Positions 16,903 to 26,529 are shown, counted from the stretch's first letter. The stretch: DNA of 64,000 bases from Phocaeicola barnesiae DSM 18169 = JCM 13652 (GCF_000374585.1 NZ_KB894648.1:167093-231092); one strand, 5' to 3'. A program made the numbers and translations. The notes: generated from the sequence alone by a model not told the origin.

Positions 16903-19900
16903 ATGCAGGATTTTGTTCATTTACATGTTCATACGCAGTATTCCATTCTGGACGGACAGGCTTCTATCCCTCGTCTGGTGGATAAGGCGATAGCCAACGG
17001 AATGCGGGGAGTAGCCGTGACCGACCATGGCGACATGTTCGGTATCAAGGAGTTCTTCAATTACGTGAACAAGAAGAACGGAGGTACGAACGGCGAAATC
17101 AAGGACTTGAAGAAGAAGATTGCTGCCCTGGAGAGCGGAAAGGCCGAGTCGGAGAATCCGGAAGCGGAACTGGCCGCCTGCCGCGAACAGCTGGAAGCGG
17201 CCAAAAAGCGGTTGTTCAAGCCTATCATCGGATGTGAGATGTATGTGGCCCGCCGGAGTCTGGAACTGAAAGACGGAAAGCAGGACCAGAGCGGTTATCA
17301 CCTGGTGGTGCTGGCCAAGAACCTGAAAGGTTATCATAACCTTATCAAGCTGGTGTCGAAGGCCTGGACCAAGGGATTCTATATGCGTCCGCGAACCGAC
17401 CGTACCGAACTGGAGAAATACCACGAGGGACTGATAGTCTGTTCGGCTTGTCTGGGTGGGGAAATTCCCCGGCGTATTACTGCCGGTCAGTTCGCCGAGG
17501 CCGAAGAGGCCATCGAATGGTACCGGAACCTGTTCGGCGATGACTTCTACCTGGAGCTTCAGCGGCACAAGGCGACGGTACCCCGCGCCAACCACGAGAC
17601 TTATAAGCTGCAGGAGGTGGTGAACAAGAAACTGATGGAATATTCGAAGAAATACGGTATCAAGCTGGTCTGCACGAACGATGTGCACTTCGTGGATGAG
17701 GAGAATGCCGAGGCTCACGACCGGCTTATCTGTCTGAGTACCGGAAAAGATCTGGACGACCCGAACCGTATGCTTTACACCAAGCAGGAATGGATGAAGA
17801 CCCGCGAAGAGATGAACGAGCTTTTTGCCGATGTGCCGGAAGCACTGGCCAATACCGTGGACATCTGTGACCAGGTGGAGTTCTATTCCATTGACCATGC
17901 CCCCATCATGCCTACCTTTGCCATTCCGGAGGATTTCGGTACCGAAGAGGAATACCGGAAGAAATTCACGGAGAAGGACCTGTTCGATGAGTTCACGCAG
18001 GACGAGAACGGCAATGTGGTGATGGATGAGGCTTCTGCCAAGGCGAAGATAGAACGTCTGGGCGGGTACGAAAAGCTTTACCGTATCAAGTTGGAGGCCG
18101 ATTACCTGGCGAAACTGGCTTACGACGGGGCGAAGCGCCGCTACGGCGAGCAGCTGACGGATGAGGTGAAGGAACGTATCAAGTTTGAGCTGCACATCAT
18201 GAAGACCATGGGTTTTCCGGGATACTTCCTTATCGTACAGGACTTCATCTCTGCCGCCCGCAACCAGTTGGATGTATCTGTCGGACCGGGACGTGGTTCG
18301 GCGGCCGGTTCGGCGGTAGCCTATTGCTTGGGTATCACCCAGATTGACCCTATCAAGTACGACCTGCTGTTCGAACGTTTCCTGAATCCGGACCGTATTT
18401 CCTTGCCGGATATCGATGTGGATTTCGATGATGACGGACGTGGACGCGTGTTGAACTGGGTGACCGAGAAGTACGGACAGGAGAAGGTGGCCCACATCAT
18501 CACTTACGGTACGATGGCCACCAAGCTGGCCATCAAGGATGTGGCCCGGGTACAGAAGCTTCCGCTCTCGGAATCGGACCGCCTGTGCAAGTTGGTTCCC
18601 GATAAAATACCGGACAAGAAACTGAACCTGCCAAATGCCATTGCCTACGTGCCTGAGCTTCAGGCTGCCGAGGTATCGTCCGACCCGGTGCTGCGCGATA
18701 CCATCAAGTATGCGAAGATGCTGGAGGGAAACGTGCGGAACACGGGGGTGCATGCCTGCGGTACCATCATCTGCCGTGATGACATTACGGACTGGGTACC
18801 GGTAAGTACCGCCGATGACAAGGAAACGGGTGAGAAGATGCTGGTGACCCAGTACGAAGGTTCGGTCATCGAAGATACGGGACTTATCAAGATGGACTTC
18901 CTGGGTCTGAAGACCTTGTCCATCATCAAAGAGGCTCTGGAGAATATCAAGCAGAGTAAAGGGGTTATCCTGAACATCGACGAAATCCCCATTGACGACC
19001 CTGCTACCTATAAGTTATATAGTGAGGGACGCACCATCGGTACGTTCCAGTTTGAATCGGCCGGTATGCAGAAGTATCTGCGTGAACTTCAGCCTACCAC
19101 GTTCGAGGACCTGATTGCCATGAACGCCCTCTACCGTCCAGGACCGATGGACTACATTCCGGATTTTATCGACCGTAAGCAGGGACGGAAGCCCATCGAG
19201 TACGATATTCCGGTGATGGAGAAGTATCTGAAAGATACGTATGGTATCACGGTGTACCAGGAGCAGGTGATGTTGCTTTCGCGCCTGTTGGCGGATTTTA
19301 CCCGAGGCGAATCGGATGCCTTGCGTAAGGCGATGGGTAAGAAGCTCCGCGACAAGCTGGACCACATGAAGCCGAAGTTCATCGAAGGAGGAAAGAAGAA
19401 CGGACACGACCCGAAGGTGCTGGAGAAAATCTGGGCAGACTGGGAGAAGTTCGCTTCGTACGCTTTCAACAAGTCGCACGCTACCTGTTACTCGTGGGTG
19501 GCTTATCAGACAGCCTACCTGAAGGCAAACTATCCGTCGGAATACATGGCGGCTACCATGAGCCGGAACATCTCGAACATTACTGAAATCACCAAGCTGA
19601 TGGACGAATGTAAGGCGACTGGAGTGAATGTGTTGGGACCGGATGTGAACGAAAGTAACCTGAAGTTCTCTGTGAACCGCCACGGTGATATCCGTTTCGG
19701 ACTGGGTGCGGTGAAAGGAGTAGGCGAGGCCGCCGTACAGAGTATCCTGGAGGAACGTAAGAAGAACGGCCCGTTCCGGGGTATCTTCGACTTCGTGCAA
19801 CGGGTGAACCTCTCGGCGTGCAACCGGAAGAACATCGAGAATCTGGCGCTGGCCGGTGGTTTCGACAGTTTCCCGGAAATTAAGCGTGAGGACTTCTTCG

Positions 19901-20700
19901 TAAAGAATGCCAAGGATGAAAGCTTTTCGGAGGTATTGGTACGTTACGGCAGTAAATATCAGCTGGATAAGGCCGCTGCGGTGAATTCTCTCTTCGGAGG
20001 CGACCTTCAGGTGGAGGTGGCGACACCGGAAATCGTGAAGGCACCGGCCTGGAGCGACCTGGAACGTCTGAATAAGGAACGTGAACTGGTAGGTATCTAC
20101 CTCTCGGCTCATCCGCTCGACGAGTTTGCCGTGGTATTGGAGAACGTGTGCAACGTGCACATGACCGAACTGAGCGACCTGACTTCGCTTCAGAACCGCG
20201 ACCTGGTACTGGGAGGTATCGTGACGGGAGTGCGTGAAGGCTATACCAAGAACGGGAAGCCTTACGGAGTGGCGAAGGTAGAGGATTACTCCGGTGTGGC
20301 GGAATTCGCCTTCTTCGGTAACGAATGGGTGGAGAAGAAGAATTTCTTCTGCGAAGGGATGTTCCTTTTCATGCACGGCAAATGCCAACCCCGGCAATGG
20401 AAGCAAGATGAGTGGGAGGTGAAAATCAATACCATCGAGCTTCTGCCCGAAGTGAAGGACCGTGTCATCGAAAGACTGACGGTAACCGCTCCGCTATCGG
20501 CCGTGGACGACGAGATGATTATGGAACTCGCTTCGCTGGTGAAGGCTCATCCGGGCAATGCCGAACTCTGCTTCTTCATCCGCGATGAGGACGGGCAGAT
20601 GCATGTCAACCTGATGTCGCGTACTTTGAAGGTCAGCGTACAGAAAGACCTGATGAATTATTTAAAGAGCCAACCCCTATTGGAGTATAAAATAAATTAG
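16903..20700 (+). CDS. dnaE: DNA polymerase III alpha subunit
   Basis: A 1265-residue replicative polymerase, longer than E. coli DnaE (1160). In order: the PHP domain (FVHLHVHTQYSILDGQAS at the start, GVAVTDHGDMFG), the polymerase core with VGPGRGSAAGSAVAYCLG and the metal-binding PDIDVDFDDD near residue 505, the thumb and fingers, a helix-hairpin-helix region (GLGAVKGVGEAAVQSILEE), and a C-terminal OB domain (LVLGGIVTGVREGYTKNGK). The N-terminal region contains an inserted charged coiled stretch at about residues 60-105, between PHP motifs, which accounts for part of the length. It is followed 41 bp later by trxA, which has its own promoter. Confidence 0.97.
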   Translation: MQDFVHLHVHTQYSILDGQASIPRLVDKAIANGMRGVAVTDHGDMFGIKEFFNYVNKKNGGTNGEIKDLKKKIAALESGKAESENPEAELAACREQLEAAKKRLFKPIIGCEMYVARRSLELKDGKQDQSGYHLVVLAKNLKGYHNLIKLVSKAWTKGFYMRPRTDRTELEKYHEGLIVCSACLGGEIPRRITAGQFAEAEEAIEWYRNLFGDDFYLELQRHKATVPRANHETYKLQEVVNKKLMEYSKKYGIKLVCTNDVHFVDEENAEAHDRLICLSTGKDLDDPNRMLYTKQEWMKTREEMNELFADVPEALANTVDICDQVEFYSIDHAPIMPTFAIPEDFGTEEEYRKKFTEKDLFDEFTQDENGNVVMDEASAKAKIERLGGYEKLYRIKLEADYLAKLAYDGAKRRYGEQLTDEVKERIKFELHIMKTMGFPGYFLIVQDFISAARNQLDVSVGPGRGSAAGSAVAYCLGITQIDPIKYDLLFERFLNPDRISLPDIDVDFDDDGRGRVLNWVTEKYGQEKVAHIITYGTMATKLAIKDVARVQKLPLSESDRLCKLVPDKIPDKKLNLPNAIAYVPELQAAEVSSDPVLRDTIKYAKMLEGNVRNTGVHACGTIICRDDITDWVPVSTADDKETGEKMLVTQYEGSVIEDTGLIKMDFLGLKTLSIIKEALENIKQSKGVILNIDEIPIDDPATYKLYSEGRTIGTFQFESAGMQKYLRELQPTTFEDLIAMNALYRPGPMDYIPDFIDRKQGRKPIEYDIPVMEKYLKDTYGITVYQEQVMLLSRLLADFTRGESDALRKAMGKKLRDKLDHMKPKFIEGGKKNGHDPKVLEKIWADWEKFASYAFNKSHATCYSWVAYQTAYLKANYPSEYMAATMSRNISNITEITKLMDECKATGVNVLGPDVNESNLKFSVNRHGDIRFGLGAVKGVGEAAVQSILEERKKNGPFRGIFDFVQRVNLSACNRKNIENLALAGGFDSFPEIKREDFFVKNAKDESFSEVLVRYGSKYQLDKAAAVNSLFGGDLQVEVATPEIVKAPAWSDLERLNKERELVGIYLSAHPLDEFAVVLENVCNVHMTELSDLTSLQNRDLVLGGIVTGVREGYTKNGKPYGVAKVEDYSGVAEFAFFGNEWVEKKNFFCEGMFLFMHGKCQPRQWKQDEWEVKINTIELLPEVKDRVIERLTVTAPLSAVDDEMIMELASLVKAHPGNAELCFFIRDEDGQMHVNLMSRTLKVSVQKDLMNYLKSQPLLEYKIN

Positions 20701-20708
20701 TATATTTG
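20680..20708 (+). promoter_or_regulatory. trxA promoter
   Basis: TTG at 20680-20682 inside the end of dnaE, 18-base spacer, TATATTTG at 20701-20708 starting on the base after the dnaE stop codon. The trxA ATG is 34 bases further on. Confidence 0.7.
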
Positions 20709-20741
20709 CCGTAGATAATTTTTAAAACATTGATTTGAATT

Positions 20742-21059
20742 ATGGCACTGAACATTAAAGATGACAATTTTGAAGCAATTCTGGCTGAAGGCAAGCCGGT
20801 AGTGTTGGATTTCTGGGCAACTTGGTGCGGTCCTTGCAAACAGATTGCTCCATACATCGAAGAGTTGGCAGAAGAATATAAGGATAAGGTCAATATCGGC
20901 AAGTGTGATGTAGACGACAATGCGGATCTGCCTGCCCAGTTTGGCGTTCGTAACATCCCTACAGTCCTCTTTATCAAGGACGGTAATGTAGTCGACAAGC
21001 AGGTAGGCGCTACTACCAAGGCTGCTTTACAGGCTAAGGTAGAGAATCTGCTGAAGTAA
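20742..21059 (+). CDS. trxA: Thioredoxin
   Basis: A 105-residue classical thioredoxin, a cytoplasmic dithiol reductase. The active site [19 protein letters not shown] carries WCGPC at about residues 27-31. The cis-proline is in [13 protein letters not shown] (about 70). No signal peptide is seen. It precedes the acidic hypothetical gene by 35 bp on the same strand. Confidence 0.97.
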   Translation: MALNIKDDNFEAILAEGKPVVLDFWATWCGPCKQIAPYIEELAEEYKDKVNIGKCDVDDNADLPAQFGVRNIPTVLFIKDGNVVDKQVGATTKAALQAKVENLLK

Positions 21060-21093
21060 TTATATCTGTTAAACCATTAAAACGTATACGGCT

Positions 21094-21429
21094 ATGGGAA
21101 GCGAAGACGATTTCTTGTTGGAAGATGAGGATGATGAAAAGACGGTAGAGTTCATCAAGAACTATTTGCCTCAGGATTTGAAGGACAAGTTTACAGACGA
21201 CGATCTGTATTACATACTCGACCTGATTGTGGAGTATTATACCACCAGCGGCTGTCTGGATGCTCAGCCTGATGAAGAAGGTTATATCAACATTGACCAG
21301 GATGAAATCGTAGATTTCATAGTCAAAGAGGCTGCCAAGAACGAAATGGGTCCGTACGATCCGGAAGATGTATTCTTCGTGGTACAGGGCGAAATGGAGT
21401 ATGGCAACCAGTTGGGTGAAGTGGAATAA
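21094..21429 (+). CDS. Acidic conserved hypothetical protein
   Basis: A 111-residue, strongly acidic protein (opens MGSEDDFLLEDEDDEKTVEF) without transmembrane or signal features. It looks all-helical with repeated Asp/Glu-rich turns (FTDDDLYYILDLIVEYY, YDPEDVFFVVQGEMEYGN). I recognise it only as a type of protein seen next to trxA in Bacteroidales and know no function. It shares a message with trxA and ends before a strong terminator. Confidence 0.8.
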   Translation: MGSEDDFLLEDEDDEKTVEFIKNYLPQDLKDKFTDDDLYYILDLIVEYYTTSGCLDAQPDEEGYINIDQDEIVDFIVKEAAKNEMGPYDPEDVFFVVQGEMEYGNQLGEVE

Positions 21430-21453
21430 TCTTCTGACAATAAAAAGATTTGG

Positions 21454-21490
21454 AAAAGGTGTATCGGTTTTTTATCGGTACACCTTTTTC
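21454..21490 (+). terminator. Terminator of the trxA unit
   Basis: AAAAGGTGTA (21454-21463) pairs with TACACCTTTT (21479-21488), with CG pairs inside, followed by T-rich sequence. It lies 25 bases after the stop codon. Confidence 0.85.
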
Positions 21491-21554
21491 GTGTATTGAC
21501 CGGTTACTCTGTTTAAATTTCTCCCATTCACTTTTAACTGATTAGGGGAATCTG

Positions 21555-21562
21555 TATTTTTG
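21555..21562 (+). promoter_or_regulatory. -7 box upstream of array B
   Basis: TATTTTTG, perfect TAnnTTTG; TTTT rather than TTTG occupies the -33 position. If used, array B falls within the 5' leader of the methyltransferase message. Confidence 0.55.
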
Positions 21563-21596
21563 TAGCGGGAACGAGGCTTGATTGGCGGAGTCCCGG

Positions 21597-21702
21597 AAAA
21601 CGTCTGGGCGTTTTGTTGAAAACGCGAGGATGTTTTATTCAAAACAAACGGACGTTTGATGCAAGACGAACGTTCGTTTCAAGCAAAACGTCCGTTTGTT
21701 TT
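21597..21702. repeat. Palindrome array B: five 18-bp units, 22-bp period
   Basis: Units begin at 21597, 21619, 21641, 21663 and 21685. The first two keep the ends (AAAACG, then TGTTTT or CGTTTT) but vary in the centre (tctggg, cgagga). The last three have the GTTCGTTT or GTCCGTTTG type centre. Spacing is exactly 22 bp throughout, the same as in arrays A, C and D. It ends 55 bp before the methyltransferase ATG. Confidence 0.85.
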
Positions 21703-21757
21703 CCGGAGATTCCATTTCCTCTGACCCATTCACCTTGAACAGATGTAAGAAAACGAT

Positions 21758-23185
21758 ATGAATCTACCCGAATTATTTGTGGAACGTACCCGTCGGCTGA
21801 TGGGAGAAGAGATGTGTAACGCCTTGTGCGAGGCGTTGGAACAACAGGACACGCCGGTGAGTGTACGCATGAACACGGCCAAGTGGGAGCATGTACCGGC
21901 GCACCGGTCGGCAGTACCTTGGTCGGAACAGGGATATTACCTGGACGGACGTCCTACCTTTACGTTCGACCCGCTTTTCCACGCCGGATGCTACTACGTG
22001 CAGGAGGCTTCCTCCATGTTTGTGGAACAGGCGCTCCGGCAGTATGTGACGGAACCTTCCGTCATGCTCGACCTGTGTGCTGCTCCGGGCGGAAAGTCTA
22101 CTTTGTGCCGCTCCGTATTGCCGGAGGGAAGTCTGCTGGTAGCCAACGAGGTGATGCGCAATCGTTCGCAGGTGCTGGCGGAGAATCTGGTGAAATGGGG
22201 ACATCCGGAAGTCATCGTGACGAACAACGATCCGGCCGATTTCACACCGCTGGAAAATACCTTTGATGTGATGCTGACCGATGTGCCCTGCTCGGGAGAA
22301 GGCATGTTCCGTAAAGACCCTGTGGCCGTATCGGAATGGAGCCTGGAGAACGTAGATACCTGCTGGCAACGCCAGCGCCGCATCCTGCGTGACATCTGGC
22401 CTTGTCTGAAGCCGGGTGGTCTGCTTATCTATAGCACGTGTACCTATAACCGGGAGGAGAACGAGGATAATGTGGCGTGGATAGCCGAAACATTGGGTGC
22501 GGAGGTGCTTCCGCTGGAGGTACCGGAGGAATGGCACATTACGGGCAATCTGACGGGGAATGCCTTTCCGGTTTACCGTTTCCTGCCGCATAGAATGCAG
22601 GGCGAAGGCTTGTTCCTGGCTGTTCTGCGTAAACACGGAGAGGCCGTTGAGGCCGAGGTTTCGGAAACTTCTGTCCGACGGGAAAAACCGCGTAAGGGAG
22701 CGAAGGAAAAAGGTGGAAAAAAAGTACAGACGCTTACGGTCCCTTCTTTGGTGAAGCAGTGGCTTCGCGAAGATGAGGCGTACGATTGCCGGGTGGAAGG
22801 AACGGTCTGTTTGGCTTTGCCGAAAGCCTGGAGTGCCTTGTACGACCGTTTGAAAGACCAGCTCCGCATTTTGCATGCTGGTGTAGAACTGGGCGAACTG
22901 AAAGGGAAGGACTGGCAGCCTCATCATTCGCTGGCCATGAGTGCGGCATTGAAGAAGGAGGCTTTTCCGGAAGCGGAACTGACGTATGAGCAGGCTATTG
23001 CTTACTTGCGTAAGGAGGCGGTGACACTGGACGCTTCGGTGCCGAAAGGATATGTCTTGCTTATGTACCGTGGAGTGCCGCTGGGATTCGGAAAGAACAT
23101 CGGTAACCGGGTGAACAACCTGTATCCCAACGAATGGCGCATTCGGAGCGGCTACCTGCCGGAAGAAATCGTTCTTGTGGATTGA
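21758..23185 (+). CDS. RsmF-like rRNA cytosine-C5 methyltransferase
   Basis: A 475-residue RsmB/NOP-family SAM-dependent RNA m5C methyltransferase. Seen: the SAM motif MLDLCAAPGGKSTLC (about 104-118), MLTDVPCSGEGMFRKDP (motif IV, Pro-Cys, about 171-187) and LIYSTCTYNREENEDNV (motif VI with the catalytic Thr-Cys-Thr, about 226-242). A C-terminal PUA-like domain ends at PNEWRIRSGYLP, as in RsmF (YebU). The target may be 16S rRNA C1407 by analogy; this is not shown. It sits alone downstream of array B. Confidence 0.92.
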   Translation: MNLPELFVERTRRLMGEEMCNALCEALEQQDTPVSVRMNTAKWEHVPAHRSAVPWSEQGYYLDGRPTFTFDPLFHAGCYYVQEASSMFVEQALRQYVTEPSVMLDLCAAPGGKSTLCRSVLPEGSLLVANEVMRNRSQVLAENLVKWGHPEVIVTNNDPADFTPLENTFDVMLTDVPCSGEGMFRKDPVAVSEWSLENVDTCWQRQRRILRDIWPCLKPGGLLIYSTCTYNREENEDNVAWIAETLGAEVLPLEVPEEWHITGNLTGNAFPVYRFLPHRMQGEGLFLAVLRKHGEAVEAEVSETSVRREKPRKGAKEKGGKKVQTLTVPSLVKQWLREDEAYDCRVEGTVCLALPKAWSALYDRLKDQLRILHAGVELGELKGKDWQPHHSLAMSAALKKEAFPEAELTYEQAIAYLRKEAVTLDASVPKGYVLLMYRGVPLGFGKNIGNRVNNLYPNEWRIRSGYLPEEIVLVD

Positions 23186-23188
23186 AAG

Positions 23189-23226
23189 AAAAGGCCCTAT
23201 CCGAGTTACCGGGTAAGGCCTTTTTT
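23189..23226. terminator. Bidirectional terminator between methyltransferase and topB
   Basis: AAAAGGCC (23189-23196) pairs with GGCCTTTT (23217-23224), with further inner pairing, then Ts. The A-tract on the other side makes it work in both directions for these convergent genes. Confidence 0.85.
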
Positions 23227-23255
23227 GATTTCCTTGATTCTCTATGTATCTCAGT

Positions 23256-25412
23256 TTAGAACGGTTTCCGGAAGGTACAGCCGTTTTTCCACTCGGAACA
23301 TCCGTAGGCGGTTTTCCCTTTCAGAATGGTCCCCTTTCCGCAGAGCGGACACCGGCAACCGATGATGGCATCGCCTTCGGGCAGGGCTGGAGTAGCCGGT
23401 TCTTCCTTCGGTTTCGGGGGAGAACCCGTTTTCGGAGTCGTTTTCGAGGCGGCTTTTGGAGTGGACTTGCGGGTCCGTTTCTTCGGAGTCTCCGTGGTTT
23501 CCTTGGCTTTCGGGATGGAGACCGGCTTGTCTTCTACCACCGTCACCCGGCGGTTGCTGTTGTCGCTCAATACGCTATAGACGATTTCCGTTACCATCTG
23601 CTTCAGTTCGGTGAGGAAGGTACCTGCATCGTAGCTCTTCCGTTCGATTTCACGCAATTTCTTTTCCCAGATACCGGTCAGTTCGGCCGATTTCAGCAAT
23701 TCTTCGTGGATAAGCTGAATCAGTTCCACTCCGGTGGGGGTAGCTATCAGGTTTTTCCGTTCCTTGCGGATGTAATGACGTTTGAATAGGGTTTCGATGA
23801 TGGCGGCACGGGTAGACGGGCGTCCGATTCCGTTTTCTTTCATCGCATCGCGGAGTTCGTCGTTGTCTACCAGTTTTCCGGCCGTTTCCATGGCACGGAG
23901 CAGGGTTGCTTCGGTATAGGGACGTGGCGGTTGGGTCCATTTCTCGTTCAGCATGGGTTCGTGTGGGCCGCTCTCTCCCTTGTGGAAGACGGGCAATGTG
24001 CGCTCTTCTTCGGTGTTTTCCTTGGCTTCGTCCTGTTGGTCCTTGGCGAAGATGACCCGCCATCCCGGGTCGAGTATCTGTTTGCCGGTTACCTTGAATT
24101 CTATCTTGTCTGCTTCTCCCAGTACGGTAGTGGTAGAGAACTTACAATCCGGATAAAAGACGGCAATGAAGCGGCGGGCTATCAGGTCGAACACCCGTTT
24201 CTCCATATCGGTGAGGCCTTGCGGTTGTACACCGGTAGGGATGATGGCATGGTGGTCGGTTACTTTGGAATTATCGAATACTTTCTTCGATTTTATCAGG
24301 GGAGCTCCCGCCAGCGGAGCCGTGTAAGCCGCATAGTCCTTCAGTCCCGCCAGAATGTTGGGGCATTTGGGATAGATGTCGTCACTCAGGAAGGTGGTAT
24401 CTACACGCGGATAGGTGGCCACTTTCTTTTCGTAAAGTGACTGGATGAGTTGCAGGGTCATATCGGCCGAGTAGCTGAACTTCTTGTTGCATTCCACCTG
24501 GAGGGAGGTCAGGTCGAACAGACGGGGCGGAGCTTCCGTACCTTTCTTGGTCGAGATGTCCGTTACCTCGAAGGGTACCTGGCGGATGCGTTCCAGCAAT
24601 TCACGTCCGGTCTGTTCGTCGGTAATGGGAGGGATTCCCCGGTTTTCGACGGGTTGAGCTTTCTTCTTCGCAGGGTTCTCCTTTTCGGCTTCCTCGGCCA
24701 GTTCTTCGTCGCTTTTTCGGACAATGGCGGAAAAGACCGTATCGCGGTAGACGGTCTTCAGTTCCCAATATTGCTTGGGAACAAAATGCTCGATTTCCTG
24801 TTGGCGCTTCACAATCAAGGCCAGGGTGGGAGTCTGCACCCGCCCGATGGAGAGCACCTGTTTGTTTTGTCCGTACTTCAAGGTATAGAGGCGTGTAGCG
24901 TTCATCCCCAGCGTCCAGTCGCCGATGGCACGGCTCAGTCCTGCCTCGTACAGAGGTTGGAATTCGGATTGGTCTTTCAGGTGTGCGAACCCGTCACGGA
25001 TGGCCTCCTCGGTCAGCGATGAAATCCAAAGGCGCTTCACCGGACATTTGGCTCCGGCCTTTTGCATTACCCAGCGTTGTATCAGCTCTCCTTCCTGACC
25101 GGCATCCCCGCAATTGATAATCAGGTCGGCTTTCGACATGAGCGATTCGATGATGTGGAACTGTTTTTCGATTCCCGGATCGTTGATGAGCTTGATGCCG
25201 AACCGGGGTGGAATCATGGGTAGGCTGCCCAGACTCCAGGTTTTCCAGGAGGGCGTGTATTCGTGTGGTTCCTTGAGCGTACACAAGTGTCCGAAGGTCC
25301 AGGTCACTTGGTACCCGTTCCCTTCGATGTATCCTTCTTTACGGTTTCTGGCACCCAGCACTTCGGCGATGTCGCGTGCCACACTGGGCTTTTCGGCAAT
25401 GCAAACTATCAT
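23256..25412 (-). CDS. topB: DNA topoisomerase III (type IA)
   Basis: A 718-residue type IA topoisomerase. The N-terminal TOPRIM domain starts MIVCIAEKPSVARDIAEVLG and includes INCGDAGQEGELIQRWV. The active-site tyrosine is in VATYPRVDTTFLSDDI near residue 310. RPYTEATLLRAME and GIGRPSTRAAIIETL follow. A lysine/proline-rich linker leads to a C-terminal zinc finger with four cysteines (CRCPLCGKGT and YGCSEWKNGC). The frame stays open to 25571, but the -7 box at 25440-25433 lies upstream of the chosen ATG, so the 53-residue extension is not expressed from it. Confidence 0.95.
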   Translation of the reverse strand: MIVCIAEKPSVARDIAEVLGARNRKEGYIEGNGYQVTWTFGHLCTLKEPHEYTPSWKTWSLGSLPMIPPRFGIKLINDPGIEKQFHIIESLMSKADLIINCGDAGQEGELIQRWVMQKAGAKCPVKRLWISSLTEEAIRDGFAHLKDQSEFQPLYEAGLSRAIGDWTLGMNATRLYTLKYGQNKQVLSIGRVQTPTLALIVKRQQEIEHFVPKQYWELKTVYRDTVFSAIVRKSDEELAEEAEKENPAKKKAQPVENRGIPPITDEQTGRELLERIRQVPFEVTDISTKKGTEAPPRLFDLTSLQVECNKKFSYSADMTLQLIQSLYEKKVATYPRVDTTFLSDDIYPKCPNILAGLKDYAAYTAPLAGAPLIKSKKVFDNSKVTDHHAIIPTGVQPQGLTDMEKRVFDLIARRFIAVFYPDCKFSTTTVLGEADKIEFKVTGKQILDPGWRVIFAKDQQDEAKENTEEERTLPVFHKGESGPHEPMLNEKWTQPPRPYTEATLLRAMETAGKLVDNDELRDAMKENGIGRPSTRAAIIETLFKRHYIRKERKNLIATPTGVELIQLIHEELLKSAELTGIWEKKLREIERKSYDAGTFLTELKQMVTEIVYSVLSDNSNRRVTVVEDKPVSIPKAKETTETPKKRTRKSTPKAASKTTPKTGSPPKPKEEPATPALPEGDAIIGCRCPLCGKGTILKGKTAYGCSEWKNGCTFRKPF

Positions 25413-25432
25413 AATCTGTCTTTTAGAATGGA

Positions 25433-25464
25433 CAAAGATACGGAAAGGTACGTGTAGAGGCAAA
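25433..25464 (-). promoter_or_regulatory. topB promoter (-7 and -33)
   Basis: Minus strand TTTG (25464-25461), 20-base spacer, TATCTTTG (25440-25433): a full consensus match. It lies inside the longer open frame and fixes the topB start at 25412. Confidence 0.8.
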
Positions 25465-25691
25465 CGAAAAACCGAGTTTTTCAGGCCTGACTCTTCCGAA
25501 GCATATCCTGTCTTACCTAAAGGTGGTGGAATGTCAAGGTTCATCTTCCATTTTTGTATAGGAACATTCAAATTCTATAATATACGTCAAAATAAAGTGA
25601 CACGTATTGTCGGAATCGTCACTTCTGCTTATCTTGGCAAAGTATTTGTATAGAGATTACTGGATATTAATTTGAAAAGAATTTTTTTATT

Positions 25692-26372
25692 ATGATGTTA
25701 AGTTGGGTAATATTTATTGGCGTGGCCATTCTGAGTTATCTGGTGCAGGCCAATCTGAAAAACAAGTTCGAACGATATTCGCAGATACCGCTTTCCAACG
25801 GAATGACGGGACGCGACGTAGCCGAGAAGATGCTCCGTGACAACGGTATTTACGACGTGCGTGTCATCAGTACTCCGGGAATGCTGACCGACCACTATAA
25901 TCCCGCCAACAAGACGGTGAATCTGAGCGAGGATGTGTATGGAACGTGTAGTGTAGCGGCCGCCGCCGTAGCCGCCCACGAATGTGGTCACGCCGTGCAG
26001 CATGCCCGTGCTTATGCTCCGTTGCAGATGCGCTCGGCTTTGGTTCCGGTAGTTCAGTTCTCTTCATCCATCGTGCAATGGGTGTTGCTGGGAGGTATCC
26101 TGTTGCTGAATACTTTCCCGCAATTGTTGCTCATCGGTATCTGTCTGTTTGCCATGACTACTTTGTTCAGTTTCATCACCTTGCCGGTAGAAATCGATGC
26201 GAGTCGCCGTGCGCTGGTATGGTTGAACAGTGCCGGTGTGACAAACGCCTTTAATCATAACCAGGCAAAGGATGCCTTGAAATCGGCCGCCTATACGTAT
26301 GTGGTTGCCGCCTTGGGTTCACTGGCTACGCTGGTTTATTATATCATGATATTCACCAACCGCCGGGAGTAA
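25692..26372 (+). CDS. YugP-like membrane zinc metallopeptidase
   Basis: A 226-residue membrane protein of the neutral zinc metallopeptidase family (YugP type). An N-terminal hydrophobic helix is followed by PLSNGMTGRDVAEKMLRDNG. The zinc motif HECGHAVQHA (HExxH, about residues 96-105) sits after LSEDVYGTCSVAAAAVAAHE; two further membrane spans and the conserved EIDASRRALVWL follow. Role unknown; substrates have not been defined for the family. ATG 25695 is an alternative start. Single gene with terminator. Confidence 0.88.
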   Translation: MMLSWVIFIGVAILSYLVQANLKNKFERYSQIPLSNGMTGRDVAEKMLRDNGIYDVRVISTPGMLTDHYNPANKTVNLSEDVYGTCSVAAAAVAAHECGHAVQHARAYAPLQMRSALVPVVQFSSSIVQWVLLGGILLLNTFPQLLLIGICLFAMTTLFSFITLPVEIDASRRALVWLNSAGVTNAFNHNQAKDALKSAAYTYVVAALGSLATLVYYIMIFTNRRE

Positions 26373-26400
26373 TACCTGTTTGACGGAAGAATTTAAGAAT

Positions 26401-26453
26401 AAACAAGGCAGAAGCACGTAAGGATTAATTTTTATGTGCTCCTGTTTTGTTTT
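26401..26453 (+). terminator. Terminator of the zinc peptidase gene
   Basis: AAACAAGgcAGaAGCAC pairs with GTGCTcCTgtTTTGTTT across an AT-rich loop, followed by Ts. It starts 29 bases past the stop codon. Confidence 0.7.
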
Positions 26454-26529
26454 GGGAAACTTTGTTTTCTTTTGTGTCTTCACATTCAGAAAGTTTGTCT
26501 CATTGATTTTCTGTATCAAATATTTCATG

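Larger units (their letters stand above)
21430..21757. other. Intergenic region before the methyltransferase gene
   Basis: 328 bp without a gene. In order: the trxA-unit terminator (21454-21490), a -7 box (21555-21562), array B (21597-21702), and 55 bp to the start codon at 21758. Confidence 0.7.

Noticed and set aside
16921..18753. 610-codon frame opposite dnaE
   Set aside because: Antisense shadow of conserved polymerase sequence; His/Val/Leu-rich, with no motif or ribosome site.
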